A DNA stretch of 64,000 nucleotides from Chromobacterium violaceum ATCC 12472. Lineage in GTDB: Bacteria > Pseudomonadota > Gammaproteobacteria > Burkholderiales > Chromobacteriaceae. Where the stretch lies: positions 2,551,752 to 2,615,751 of the forward strand of contig NC_005085.1 in assembly GCF_000007705.1 (NCBI RefSeq), given 5' to 3'. The notes beneath the pieces are model-generated. The model was not told the origin of the DNA. It saw only the letters and a list, made by a program, of their open reading frames with translations, and did no database searches. The number at the start of each line of letters is the position of its first letter. The first letter of the stretch is position 1. Below are positions 38,201 through 48,520 of this stretch, piece after piece. The position numbers were made by a program, and so were the translations under genes.

Positions 38201-38827
38201 ATGACTCTGCAAGCCTATGCCGTACTGTATTCTGCCTTTGTCATCGCGCTGTTTGCCGCCGTGGTCTGGAAAACCGATGTGCTGAGGGATCGCGGCCAGC
38301 TTCCTCCGGGCCTCGCCATCGGGCAACAGACTTTCAGCCTGGCGCGCAGCCAGCTGATCTGGTGGACTTTTCTGGTTATGGTGATTTCGGGATGGCTGCT
38401 GCTGACCACGGGCAATCTGCCCGCTCCGACGCTGGAGTTGCTGGGCCTCTTGGGCATCAGCGTGGCCACTTCCGGCACCTCGGCGCTGATCGACGCGCCG
38501 GCAGGAGGCGCGTCGGCGACGCTGCAACGCTCCCGCGGCTGGCTGCAGGATGTGCTGGATGACGGCCAGGGCGTGTCGATACACCGCTACCAGGCGTTGC
38601 TGGCGAATGCCGGGATAGGTGTCGCCTTCCTGTACAAATCCGTGCAGATGCAAGGCTTCTACCCGATAGACGCCAGCTGGCTGGCCGTGCTTGGCCTGAG
38701 CAGCGCGACCTACGTCGGCATGAAATCCCGTGAAGCCGGCAGTCCCGCGCCGCAGGTCGTTCCGGCACCGTCGCAAGCGGGCAGCGCCGCCGCCAATCCG
38801 CCGCCTTCGCCGGCGATGACCGCCTGA
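38201..38827 (+). CDS. Membrane protein of unknown function
   Basis: A 208-residue protein I do not recognise. Hydrophobic stretches near residues 4-23, 52-72, 80-100 and 140-160 predict about four membrane helices. The tail is Pro/Ala-rich and probably cytoplasmic. The motif FSLARSQLIWWTFLV resembles a family of bacterial membrane proteins with a conserved Q-WW segment that I cannot name. ATG 38201, preceded by AAGGAGC, is chosen over an upstream ATG at 38168. Confidence 0.6.
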   Translation: MTLQAYAVLYSAFVIALFAAVVWKTDVLRDRGQLPPGLAIGQQTFSLARSQLIWWTFLVMVISGWLLLTTGNLPAPTLELLGLLGISVATSGTSALIDAPAGGASATLQRSRGWLQDVLDDGQGVSIHRYQALLANAGIGVAFLYKSVQMQGFYPIDASWLAVLGLSSATYVGMKSREAGSPAPQVVPAPSQAGSAAANPPPSPAMTA

Positions 38828-38956
38828 GGCAGCGTCTAATTTGCCGCCGCGCATGGTCAGGCGGGCGGCAATCTCATACAATAATGGTCGATTCAATAGC
38901 GGTCTCCACGCGCGAACGCGCGTCCGGAGCCCGCTTTTTCATTACGGAAAGACCAA

Positions 38957-39685
38957 ATGGAACCTGTACGCCTGTCTAAACGCATGGCCGAGCTGGGGCT
39001 GTGCTCGCGCCGCGAGGCTGACAGCTATATCGAGCAGGGCTGGGTCAAGGTGGATGGAGAAGTCGCCGTCCTGGGCCAGAAAGTGCTGCCGCACAATCAG
39101 ATAGAGATCGACAAGAAGGCGCAGGATGCCCAATCGGCCCGCGTGACCATCCTGCTCAACAAGCCGGTGGGCTACGTCTCCGGCCAGGCAGAGGACGGCT
39201 ATCTGCCCGCCGCCGCGCTGATCAAGCCGGAAAATCGCTGGGCCGAGGATGGCAGCCGCAAGCGCTTCCAGCCATCGCACTTGCGCGGCCTGGCGCCCGC
39301 CGGTCGCCTTGACATCGACTCCGTCGGCCTGCTGGTGCTGACGCAGGACGGGCGCATCGCCAAGCAGCTCATCGGCGAACATTCCGAAGTGGAGAAAGAA
39401 TACCTGGTGCGCGTGGAGGGCGAGCTGACGCCCAGTGGCCTGGCGCTGCTCAACCATGGCCTGGAGCTTGACGGCAAGAAGCTGCTGCCCGCCAAGGTGG
39501 GTTGGCAGAACGAAGACCAGCTGCGTTTCGTGCTGCGCGAAGGCAAGAAGCGGCAGATTCGCCGGATGTGCGAACTGGTCGGTTTGCGCGTGGTCGGCCT
39601 GAAACGCATCTCGATCGGGAAAGTCAAGCTGGGCAACCTCCCGACGGGGCAGTGGCGCTATCTGCGCGACGACGAGCAGTTCTGA
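38957..39685 (+). CDS. rluF: 23S rRNA pseudouridine synthase, RluF type
   Basis: Isomerises uridine to pseudouridine in 23S rRNA (position 2604 for RluF). The 242-residue protein has an N-terminal S4 RNA-binding domain ([18 protein letters not shown], then [10 protein letters not shown]), a catalytic [16 protein letters not shown] with the conserved Asp, and the [14 protein letters not shown] motif near the C-terminus. The RluB/RluE/RluF group is clear; RluF is the best guess. The downstream unknown gene starts 23 bases after it. Confidence 0.87.
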   Translation: MEPVRLSKRMAELGLCSRREADSYIEQGWVKVDGEVAVLGQKVLPHNQIEIDKKAQDAQSARVTILLNKPVGYVSGQAEDGYLPAAALIKPENRWAEDGSRKRFQPSHLRGLAPAGRLDIDSVGLLVLTQDGRIAKQLIGEHSEVEKEYLVRVEGELTPSGLALLNHGLELDGKKLLPAKVGWQNEDQLRFVLREGKKRQIRRMCELVGLRVVGLKRISIGKVKLGNLPTGQWRYLRDDEQF

Positions 39686-39708
39686 CCTGAGCGGCCGGAG
39701 GGGTGGGC

Positions 39709-40704
39709 ATGTTCGAATTCTTGCTTCGCAAAATGGGATGGGACGCGGCCAGCCGTCTGCGAGTCCGCGAGCAGGCGATGCAGATCGACCGGCTGTTGAG
39801 CGCCTGCGATCGCAGGCTGTGCCTGTTGCCTGACCATCAGCATGCGCTAATGCCGGGCATGCGCATTGCCCAGGCGTATCTCTCCACGCTGAGCGACAGG
39901 CTTCCTCCCGTGCTGGAGCTTTCCTTGCAAAGCTTTTCCCGAGATCCGCGGCTCGGGCTGATGTTCGCCGGGCCGCCAAGCTTGCTGGAGTTGCTCGATG
40001 GCAGCGATGCCTTGCGGGAATTCTTTTCTTCCGCCTCCAACGGCGACGAGGCCTGGGCGTTGATGACCATGCAGCGCAGCGAGACCAGCCGCTTCGGCGT
40101 GGCCATGGAAAACGGGGAGCTGCGCAACGATGTCGCACAGGTTGTCGTCAGTTTCGATGGGCACCGGCTGCAGATGCCTTGCGCCAGCGAGGAACAATTC
40201 CGCACCCAATCCGGCGAGCGCGCGCTGAATGTGCTGACTTCCGTCATCGCCCGCCAGTTGAGCATGCAGGAGCAGACCCGCCTCCAGCTTGAGGCTGAGC
40301 TGGGGAGGCTGCAGTTGCGCAGGCTGGCGCTGAAGTCCACCTCGCAAGTGGTGGTGGACGGGCAGGGCGATGACGACCTGCCCGACACGCTGGCGGAGGT
40401 GGACAGGCGCCTGTCCGAGGTGCAGCCGCTGCTGGAAAGCCTCCGCGAATTGAATAGCCTGGAAGGCGCCTTGGACTCCGTGCGGCACGTGCTTGAGCAT
40501 CCCGACGATTATTTCAGCCTGGAAAGCGTGACGCTGAGCCTGAACCGGATGGGCATCAAGTCCGACGCCTTGGAAGAGGGCGCGACCACGCTGCAGCTTG
40601 AAGAGCTTGTGCTGGGACGGGACAAGCCGATCCGAAGGGCGCTGATGCCGGTCAGGGTGCGCAGGGAAAGCATTGCCGAACTCCGGCGGCAGCTTGGCGG
40701 ATAA
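39709..40704 (+). CDS. Conserved hypothetical cytoplasmic protein
   Basis: A 331-residue protein I do not recognise. It has no signal or membrane segment. Residues 180-260 are strongly helical with heptad-like Leu spacing (MQEQTRLQLEAELGRLQLRRLA), suggesting a coiled coil. The rest is mixed, with an alternating segment FGVAMENGELRNDV in the first half. The ATG at 39709 is chosen because GGAGGGG lies six bases upstream; a GTG at 39703 is the alternative. It may be co-transcribed with rluF. Confidence 0.6.
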   Translation: MFEFLLRKMGWDAASRLRVREQAMQIDRLLSACDRRLCLLPDHQHALMPGMRIAQAYLSTLSDRLPPVLELSLQSFSRDPRLGLMFAGPPSLLELLDGSDALREFFSSASNGDEAWALMTMQRSETSRFGVAMENGELRNDVAQVVVSFDGHRLQMPCASEEQFRTQSGERALNVLTSVIARQLSMQEQTRLQLEAELGRLQLRRLALKSTSQVVVDGQGDDDLPDTLAEVDRRLSEVQPLLESLRELNSLEGALDSVRHVLEHPDDYFSLESVTLSLNRMGIKSDALEEGATTLQLEELVLGRDKPIRRALMPVRVRRESIAELRRQLGG

Positions 40705-40865
40705 CGCATGGCGCAGGCGATGTTGATGTCCCTTTGGCTGGCCATGCAGACGCCGCCGTCAAGCTCGTCTCGCTTTTTTAGCCAAAACCGTCACGACAGG
40801 CCATGAAAGGACTATGCTGAATACAGTACGAGTTTCAATCGGCCTCAGGGCGGTCGGTTGAATCT

Positions 40866-40893
40866 GCCCCGACCTGCCGGCCGGGGCTTTTTT
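40866..40893 (+). terminator. Rho-independent terminator
   Basis: A six-base stem (GCCCCG with CGGGGC), whose loop can itself pair (GCCGGC), is followed by six T. It lies about 160 bases after the unknown rluF-linked gene. Confidence 0.75.
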
Positions 40894-40986
40894 ACGCCTG
40901 CCGCCGCCCCTTGCTCCGAGGCGGAGAAAACAAAAAAAAACGCCGCGGCGACAGGGGGATGTCGGCCACGGCGATGGCAAAGGCGA

Positions 40987-41940
40987 TCAGTAGCTGAGAG
41001 TGGTGACTGTCTTCGCGGCCGCCGCATGGTAATTGCAGCCGCCGCCCTGTTGCAGGACGTTTGCTCGCCAAGCCAGGGCGGCCGGGTTGGAAATGATCTG
41101 CTTGTTGATATCCAGAAGCTGGATGTTGCTGAAGCTGAGTGCGCCGTCCGCCGGATAGTTTTGGCAATTCGCGACACTGTACACCTCCAGCACGCCGCCG
41201 AACGCCCAATTGAAGCTCTGGCCGTAATTGCTGGTATGGCTCAGCGTGGTCTGGATGTTCTGCGTGGCGTCGCGGGTCTCCACGTTCCAGGAGCCGCAGG
41301 CGGTCGCGCCGGCCGCGCAATCATGCCAGACACGGCCGGTTATCCAGTCGCCGCTGGCCACCTTGCGCGGCGCGCTGTAGTTTGCCGCGCCGTTCTTGCA
41401 GCAATTCCAGCTGGCGATCGTCCAGGCCTGGTCGCTGAAGGCATTCCAGCCGAGCACTGGTTGCAAAATGCTTTGCACATTGTGGCTGTCCTGCAGGCCG
41501 GGGAAGAAGTAGACCACCTGTCCGCCACGGCTTGCCGGCGCAGCCGGAACCGGCCAGCTGGCGCTGATTCCGGCGTATGGAGATGAGGCGACCAATTCCG
41601 AGTCTTCCACCCAGCCATTGATCGCGGCAAGCGCGGCGCCCGCTCGGGGCGGAGGCATCGCCGCGCCCGTCGCTGCCGCCACCTTGCCCTGCGCATCGTA
41701 ATGCGGTCGATTGACGCAGGCGGATGAGATGTCGGCGTCCTCCAGCCTCGCGCCGTCAGGCACCTCTCTCACGCAAGACGGATGGAAGTAGCCAAAGGGC
41801 GTGACGACGTAGTGCTGCGGAACATCGGCGGGGCGGGATTTTGCGTCCGCCGGAGTGAGAGAGGCCGCCCAGACCGATGAGGCCGCCAGGGCGGCCATCA
41901 ACGGAAAGATGCGGCCAAGCAGGCTGGCCAATCGTTTCAT
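40987..41940 (-). CDS. Secreted beta-rich protein of unknown function
   Basis: A 317-residue exported protein with a classic signal peptide (MKRLASLLGRIFPLMAALAA followed by SSVWAA). The mature part begins with HPSCVREVPDG, a motif I recall from a family of uncharacterised secreted proteins in actinobacteria and others. Then come aromatic-rich strands (VYFFPGLQDSHNVQSILQPV, AWTIASWNCC, FNWAFGGVLEVYSV). Pairs of cysteines suggest disulfides. The fold looks like a jelly roll, and enzyme activity is not evident. A GGAGGG ribosome site precedes the ATG at 41938-41940. Confidence 0.66.
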   Translation of the reverse strand: MKRLASLLGRIFPLMAALAASSVWAASLTPADAKSRPADVPQHYVVTPFGYFHPSCVREVPDGARLEDADISSACVNRPHYDAQGKVAAATGAAMPPPRAGAALAAINGWVEDSELVASSPYAGISASWPVPAAPASRGGQVVYFFPGLQDSHNVQSILQPVLGWNAFSDQAWTIASWNCCKNGAANYSAPRKVASGDWITGRVWHDCAAGATACGSWNVETRDATQNIQTTLSHTSNYGQSFNWAFGGVLEVYSVANCQNYPADGALSFSNIQLLDINKQIISNPAALAWRANVLQQGGGCNYHAAAAKTVTTLSY

Positions 41941-42113
41941 TCATCCCTCCCTCGCAGTGCGGCGGTCCGGTTCTCCGGGTCGCGCTCCTGACTGAGCGTA
42001 GCCGGCCAGGAGGGGAAGGCACCTGTCCAATGGTGCAGACTTTCACGGATTGCAGAGGGGCTGCGGGCTGGCCGAGACGCGGCGCGCGCCGCCGCCGGCA
42101 AAATCCGGCCAGA

Positions 42114-42983
42114 TCAATGCAGGGGGGACAGCGCCTCGATCAGCGCCACTTCCTGCGCATAGCTCAGGCCCTTCATCTTGGCGAGCAACGCCTCGGCGTC
42201 AATCTGGTGCTGCTGATCGAGCTCGTCTTCTATGATGCGCGCCTCCACCGCCAGCCATACGCCGCGGCAGGAGGCCGCGCTGTCGAAATGAATACCCGCG
42301 ATCACGCCGGCGATCAGCCGCAGCTCGTCGTCGCTGAACATGCGCGACAGCACGGACTGTTCGCGACGGACGATTTCGGCATAGCGGTCGCACATCTGCT
42401 GAACTCGCTCGGCGTCGCCGTAATGCGCGGGCTCGTCCGCTTCGGCGATGGCGCCGCCATGGTGGAACCAGGCCTCGATCAGCGGGCGCAGCTGTGGCAG
42501 GTCTTCGTGCCAGACGCGTGCCAGTTCTTCCCGGAACTGGGCATTGTCGGTGAACGACAGTTCGTCGAAAGGCATGGCCGGCAGCACATCCTCGTCCAGC
42601 GTGCGCTTGCCCACCCAGATCCGCCCCTCGTCGTCCAGGCGAGCCTCTCCCCGCCATACCGCCTGCTCTTCGGTGGCGAGATTGTCGACGTGGATCTCGA
42701 CGTAGGGCAGGGCCACGCCCTGGCCTTCGTCTTCGCTGACAAAGCGCAGCGTGATGTCGAACAGGCCGTGCTTCATCACTTCCAGCAGTTGCAGACCGCC
42801 ATCGTGGCCAGCCAGCACATAGCGGTCCTGGTCTTCGTACACGGCCACCGGATTAGTCTCCGAGGCGGGGTGGATCAGCTTGGCCTTCAGCGCGTCGGCC
42901 AGCTCGTTGGCGTCGGCGTGATGGACGTTGTAGCCGGTGCGGTAAGCCTCGCGCTCGCGCCACAGGGCGTTCCAGTCGTACAT
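42114..42983 (-). CDS. Hypothetical acidic protein
   Basis: A 289-residue soluble acidic protein I do not recognise. It starts MYDWNALWREREAYR after AAGGAATG and has many Glu/Asp with few Lys. A central segment (VEIHVDNLATEEQAVWRGEA) reads as strands, while 200-289 is helical. No catalytic motif is visible. It is divergent from typA, whose promoter lies between the two genes. Confidence 0.6.
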   Translation of the reverse strand: MYDWNALWREREAYRTGYNVHHADANELADALKAKLIHPASETNPVAVYEDQDRYVLAGHDGGLQLLEVMKHGLFDITLRFVSEDEGQGVALPYVEIHVDNLATEEQAVWRGEARLDDEGRIWVGKRTLDEDVLPAMPFDELSFTDNAQFREELARVWHEDLPQLRPLIEAWFHHGGAIAEADEPAHYGDAERVQQMCDRYAEIVRREQSVLSRMFSDDELRLIAGVIAGIHFDSAASCRGVWLAVEARIIEDELDQQHQIDAEALLAKMKGLSYAQEVALIEALSPLH

Positions 42984-43125
42984 GTTTTCATTCCTTGTTG
43001 CCAGATGGGCCGAAGTGTAGCGCCAAACGAGCAGGCGGACGAATCCGTCGAGCGTTGAAAATACACGCGGCCTTTACAGGATTGTCATCTGTCTTTACTG
43101 AAATTTTCTCGGCGGGGCTCTAGCA

Positions 43126-43134
43126 TGCTATAAT
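43126..43134 (+). promoter_or_regulatory. Extended -10 promoter of typA
   Basis: TGCTATAAT is a consensus extended -10 element (TGn plus TATAAT), 47 bases before the typA start codon. No good -35 element is needed or seen. Confidence 0.7.
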
Positions 43135-43180
43135 CTTTCGATTTTTCTGTTTTCAGAATTCCAGCCGAAACACGCTAAAC

Positions 43181-44998
<1,818 letters not shown>

Positions 44999-45023
44999 TT
45001 CCGGAGCGGTTCGGAATATGACG

Positions 45024-45052
45024 AAGCCCCGCGCAAGCGGGGCTTTTGTTTT
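45024..45052. terminator. Rho-independent terminator of typA
   Basis: A nine-base stem (AAGCCCCGC with GCGGGGCTT) and a four-base loop is followed by a T-rich run. It also lies six bases before the end of the convergent unknown gene. Confidence 0.88.
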
Positions 45053-45057
45053 GTGCG

Positions 45058-45615
45058 CTAGTTCGATTTGCCCAGCGCGTCGCTCAGCTGGTCGAACAGC
45101 TGGCGATAGACCGCTGGGTCGCTGCACAGCAGCGCGCGCGAATTGCCGTTGCTGTCCCAGACGGTCTGGCGGATATTCGCCCGCAGCAATACCTGCCGGG
45201 GCTGGGTTCCCGGCTTCAGGGTCAGCAGCACCTCGGTGGTCTGATGATCCGGTTTGCCCGGCAGCGGGAATTTCAATTTCAGCAGCCCGCGCAGCACCTG
45301 GCGCGCTTCGCTGATCAGCTTCTCGTCTTTCTCTGCGCGGATCACGCCGTAATCGGCATCGACATCCACCCGCCCGTATCCCAAACGCGCCAATGCCTTG
45401 CGGCCGGCCTGCAGCGCCGCCGCCGCGCTCGCGCCCTCCAGTCGCGCATCGCGCGCTTGCAGATAGCTGCGCACATCGTCGGCCGATGGCTCAACCCGCA
45501 CCTGAGTGGAGCTGTAGCGCAGGATGCGGCCGCCCTGGCCCTGTATTTGTTCGTTATCCGCAGCCCAGGCCGCCAGGCAGAACATCAGCGGCAGCAAGCA
45601 GAGTATGCGTCTCAT
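45058..45615 (-). CDS. Periplasmic protein of unknown function
   Basis: A 185-residue protein with a signal peptide (MRRILCLLPLMFCLAAWAAD) and a mature domain of about 165 residues with mixed alpha/beta character (GYGRVDVDADYGVIRAEKD, TTEVLLTLKPG). Two late cysteines are not adjacent. I do not recognise the family. It is convergent with typA and divergent from nrdD. Confidence 0.58.
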   Translation of the reverse strand: MRRILCLLPLMFCLAAWAADNEQIQGQGGRILRYSSTQVRVEPSADDVRSYLQARDARLEGASAAAALQAGRKALARLGYGRVDVDADYGVIRAEKDEKLISEARQVLRGLLKLKFPLPGKPDHQTTEVLLTLKPGTQPRQVLLRANIRQTVWDSNGNSRALLCSDPAVYRQLFDQLSDALGKSN

Positions 45616-45708
45616 TGGCAGTTTCCATCAAAACATTGACATGACATCCAATCCGAATTTGATGACGATTGCAATCTGCGTGAAGGCTGCCTTATTTTTA
45701 GCCGATAG

Positions 45709-45752
45709 GCACAATATATTGATCGCACTCAAGTTAAGTTACCATATTTTGA
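45709..45752 (+). promoter_or_regulatory. NrdR-like box pair with overlapping FNR/ANR-like site upstream of nrdD
   Basis: GCACAATATATTGA (from 45709) fits the NrdR box consensus, and a weaker copy ACCATATTTTGA begins at 45741, 30 bases after the matching position 45711, about three helical turns. TTGATCGCACTCAA at 45719-45732 matches the FNR/ANR palindrome in nine of ten half-site bases and overlaps the first NrdR box. Together they suggest anaerobic activation and deoxynucleotide feedback. Confidence 0.65.
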
Positions 45753-45870
45753 AGAAAAACTGGCCCACAACCCTGCCAAATCGCCTACAGTATTGGCGGT
45801 TTCAGGGCCTGCCGGGCGCAGGCGTGTTCTATACGGCCGCAAGGGCCACGAGTCGGGAGAGAACCAGGCG

Positions 45871-48009
45871 ATGCTGCAAGTGAGCAAGCGCGACGGCGCG
45901 GTAGTGGGATTCGATATCGGCAAGATTGCCAATGCCTGCCAGCGGGCGGCCATGGCGGCCGGGCATGCGGAGCCGGCCAGGCTGGCATTGGAAATCGCGT
46001 CCCAGGTGGAGCGCGAATGCCGACAGCTGGCCCGCGATGGCCGGCTGGACATTCCGGCGATCCAGAAGCGGGTGGAGGACGCGCTGATGCAGCGCTATCC
46101 GGAAGTCGCGCGGGTTTACATCGAATACCGCCATGATCGCGACAACGTCCGCGCCCGCGGCTCCGAGCTGCATGCCAAGCTGATGGGCCTGGTGCACAAG
46201 ACCGACAGGGAGGCCACCACCGAAAACGCCAACAAGGACGCCAACGTTTTCCCGGTGATGCGCGACCTGATGGCCGGCATCGTGTCCAAACAGTTCGCCG
46301 GCAATTTCCTGCCCAAGGACATCTTGAGCGCGCACAACGATGGCGACATCCATTTCCACGACCTGGATTATTCGCCGTTCCTGCCGTTCACCAACTGCTG
46401 CCTGGTGGATCTGAAAGGCATGCTGGAGCAGGGCTTCCGCCTGGGCAACGCCCAGATCGAAAGCCCCAGATCGATAGGCGTCGCTTGCGCCGTCACCGCG
46501 CAGATCATCGCCCAGGTGGCCAGCCACCAGTACGGCGGCACCACCATCCCCAATATCGACCAGACGCTGGCGCCCTATGTGCTGAAAAGCTATCGCAAGA
46601 ATCTGGACGTGGCGCAGCAGTACGGCATCGCCGAGCCGGAACGCTACGCGCGCGAGCGCACGGAAAAGGAGTGCTACGACGGCATCCAGGCCTGCGAATA
46701 CGAGATCAACACCCTGTTCAGCTCCAACGGCCAGCAGCCCTTCGTCACCTTTTCCTTCGGCATGGGCATGGCCTGGGAAGAGCGCATCATCCAGCAGGCC
46801 ATCCTCAGGGTGCGCATCAAAGGCCTGGGCAAGGAGGGCATCACGCCGGTCTTTCCCAAGCTGGTGATGTTCATCGACAAGGGCGTCAACCTGCGGCCGG
46901 AAGATCCCAATTACGACATCAAGCAGCTGGCGCTGGAGTGCACCTCCAAGCGCATGTATCCGGACATCATCTCCGCCGAGCTGAACCGGCGCATCACCGG
47001 CTCCGCGACGCCGGTCTCGCCGATGGGCTGCCGCAGCTTCCTGCCGGTCTGGAGGGATGAGGCGGGCAGGGAGGTGCTGGACGGCCGCAACAACCTGGGC
47101 GTGGTCAGTCTCAATCTCCCGCGCATCGCCATCGAGGCGAAAGGCGATGCGCAGGCGTTCTGGACACTGTTGGATGCGCGTCTAGGCCTGTGCTTTCGCG
47201 CCTTGATGCTGCGCATCGAGCGGCTGCGCGGCGTCAAGGCCAATGTGGCGCCGATTCTCTACACCGAGGGCGCGTTCGGCATGCGGCTGAAGCCGGACGA
47301 GGACATCATGACGCTGTTCGAGGGCGGCCGCGCCTCGATTTCGCTGGGCTATATCGGTCTGCACGAAGTCGGCACGCTGCTGTTCGGCGCGCATCCCGCG
47401 GACAGCGAGGCCGCGAGGGACTTCCTGCGCGGCGTGGTCGCCAGGATGAGCGCGGCGACGGCGCAGTGGCGGCGCGAAACCGGGTTTGGATTCTCGCTGT
47501 ATTCCACGCCCAGCGAATCGTTGTGCCACCGCTTCTGCAAGCTGGACCGCGAGCGCTTCGGCGACATCCCCGAGATGACGGACAAGGGCTATTACACCAA
47601 CTCCTTCCATCTGGACGTGTTCCGCAAGGTCAACCCGTTTGAAAAGATCGACTTCGAGGCCGGCTATGCCGAGCTGGCCAGCGGCGGCCACATCACTTAC
47701 GTCGAGCTGCCGAACATGAAGCACAATCTGCAGGCGCTGGAGCGCATATGGGATTACGCGCTGGAACGGGTGCCTTATTTCGGCAGCAACACGCCGGTGG
47801 ACTCTTGCGGCGCCTGCGGATTCATGGGCGAGGCGAAGGCGGACACGGAAGGTTTCTGCTGCCCGCAGTGCGGCAACCGCGACAGCGCCTCGCTGTCGGT
47901 GACGCGCCGGGTATGCGGCTATCTGGGCAGCCCCAACTCGCGCCCGTTCAATGCCGGCAAGCAGAAGGAAGTGATGCGCCGGGTCAAGCACTTCGGCGGA
48001 GAGCATTGA
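45871..48009 (+). CDS. nrdD: Anaerobic ribonucleoside-triphosphate reductase
   Basis: Makes dNTPs from NTPs without oxygen using a glycyl radical. The 712-residue product has an N-terminal ATP-cone (residues 1-90, SKRDGAVVGFDIGKIANAC). The finger-loop and active-site region is central. Two CxxC pairs (SCGACGFMG and CCPQCGN) near residues 645-670 bind zinc. The glycyl radical loop RRVCGYLGSPNSRPFNAG is at the C-terminus. ATG 45871 is preferred over an earlier non-homologous in-frame start. nrdG follows after seven bases. Confidence 0.96.
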   Translation: MLQVSKRDGAVVGFDIGKIANACQRAAMAAGHAEPARLALEIASQVERECRQLARDGRLDIPAIQKRVEDALMQRYPEVARVYIEYRHDRDNVRARGSELHAKLMGLVHKTDREATTENANKDANVFPVMRDLMAGIVSKQFAGNFLPKDILSAHNDGDIHFHDLDYSPFLPFTNCCLVDLKGMLEQGFRLGNAQIESPRSIGVACAVTAQIIAQVASHQYGGTTIPNIDQTLAPYVLKSYRKNLDVAQQYGIAEPERYARERTEKECYDGIQACEYEINTLFSSNGQQPFVTFSFGMGMAWEERIIQQAILRVRIKGLGKEGITPVFPKLVMFIDKGVNLRPEDPNYDIKQLALECTSKRMYPDIISAELNRRITGSATPVSPMGCRSFLPVWRDEAGREVLDGRNNLGVVSLNLPRIAIEAKGDAQAFWTLLDARLGLCFRALMLRIERLRGVKANVAPILYTEGAFGMRLKPDEDIMTLFEGGRASISLGYIGLHEVGTLLFGAHPADSEAARDFLRGVVARMSAATAQWRRETGFGFSLYSTPSESLCHRFCKLDRERFGDIPEMTDKGYYTNSFHLDVFRKVNPFEKIDFEAGYAELASGGHITYVELPNMKHNLQALERIWDYALERVPYFGSNTPVDSCGACGFMGEAKADTEGFCCPQCGNRDSASLSVTRRVCGYLGSPNSRPFNAGKQKEVMRRVKHFGGEH

Positions 48010-48016
48010 GCGCGGG

Positions 48017-48520
48017 ATGAATTACGATCGCTATTACACCTGCGATCTGGTCAACGGCGAGGGCGTGCGGGTCACGCTCTTCGTCACCGGTTGCGCCCAC
48101 GCCTGCGACGGCTGCCACAACCGCTCGACCTGGGATCGCAAGAGCGGGCGGCCATTCACGCCGGAGGCGAGGGAAGAATTGCTGCGTCACTGCGCAAGCC
48201 ATGATGGCCTCAGCCTGTCCGGCGGCGATCCGCTGCTGCCGGCCAACCGCGACGAGATTCTGGCACTGTGCCGCATGTTCAAGCAGCGCTATCCGCAGAA
48301 AAACATCTGGTTGTGGACCGGCTATGACTACGAAGAAGTGCGGGAATTGGAAATCCTGCAATTCGTGGATGTGCTGATAGACGGCCGCTACCGCCAGGAC
48401 CTGCCGACAAGCAAGCCCTGGCGGGGATCGGACAATCAGCGCCTGATCAGGCTGGGCGCCGGATCAGGGGCAGCTGTTGCTGCCGTTGGCGCAGCTGACG
48501 TAATTGCTTTCGAAGCCTAG
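48017..48520 (+). CDS. nrdG: Anaerobic ribonucleotide reductase activating protein
   Basis: A radical SAM enzyme that installs the glycyl radical on NrdD. The 167-residue protein has the iron-sulfur motif CAHACDGCHN (CxxxCxxC) near residue 28-36, SLSGGDPLLPAN as the SAM-binding glycine-rich loop, and KPWRGSDNQRLIRL near the end. The last 20 residues (Ala/Gly/Val-rich) are unlike the family and overlap the convergent lipoprotein gene by 57 bases, so the ancestral stop has probably been lost. Confidence 0.92.
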   Translation: MNYDRYYTCDLVNGEGVRVTLFVTGCAHACDGCHNRSTWDRKSGRPFTPEAREELLRHCASHDGLSLSGGDPLLPANRDEILALCRMFKQRYPQKNIWLWTGYDYEEVRELEILQFVDVLIDGRYRQDLPTSKPWRGSDNQRLIRLGAGSGAAVAAVGAADVIAFEA

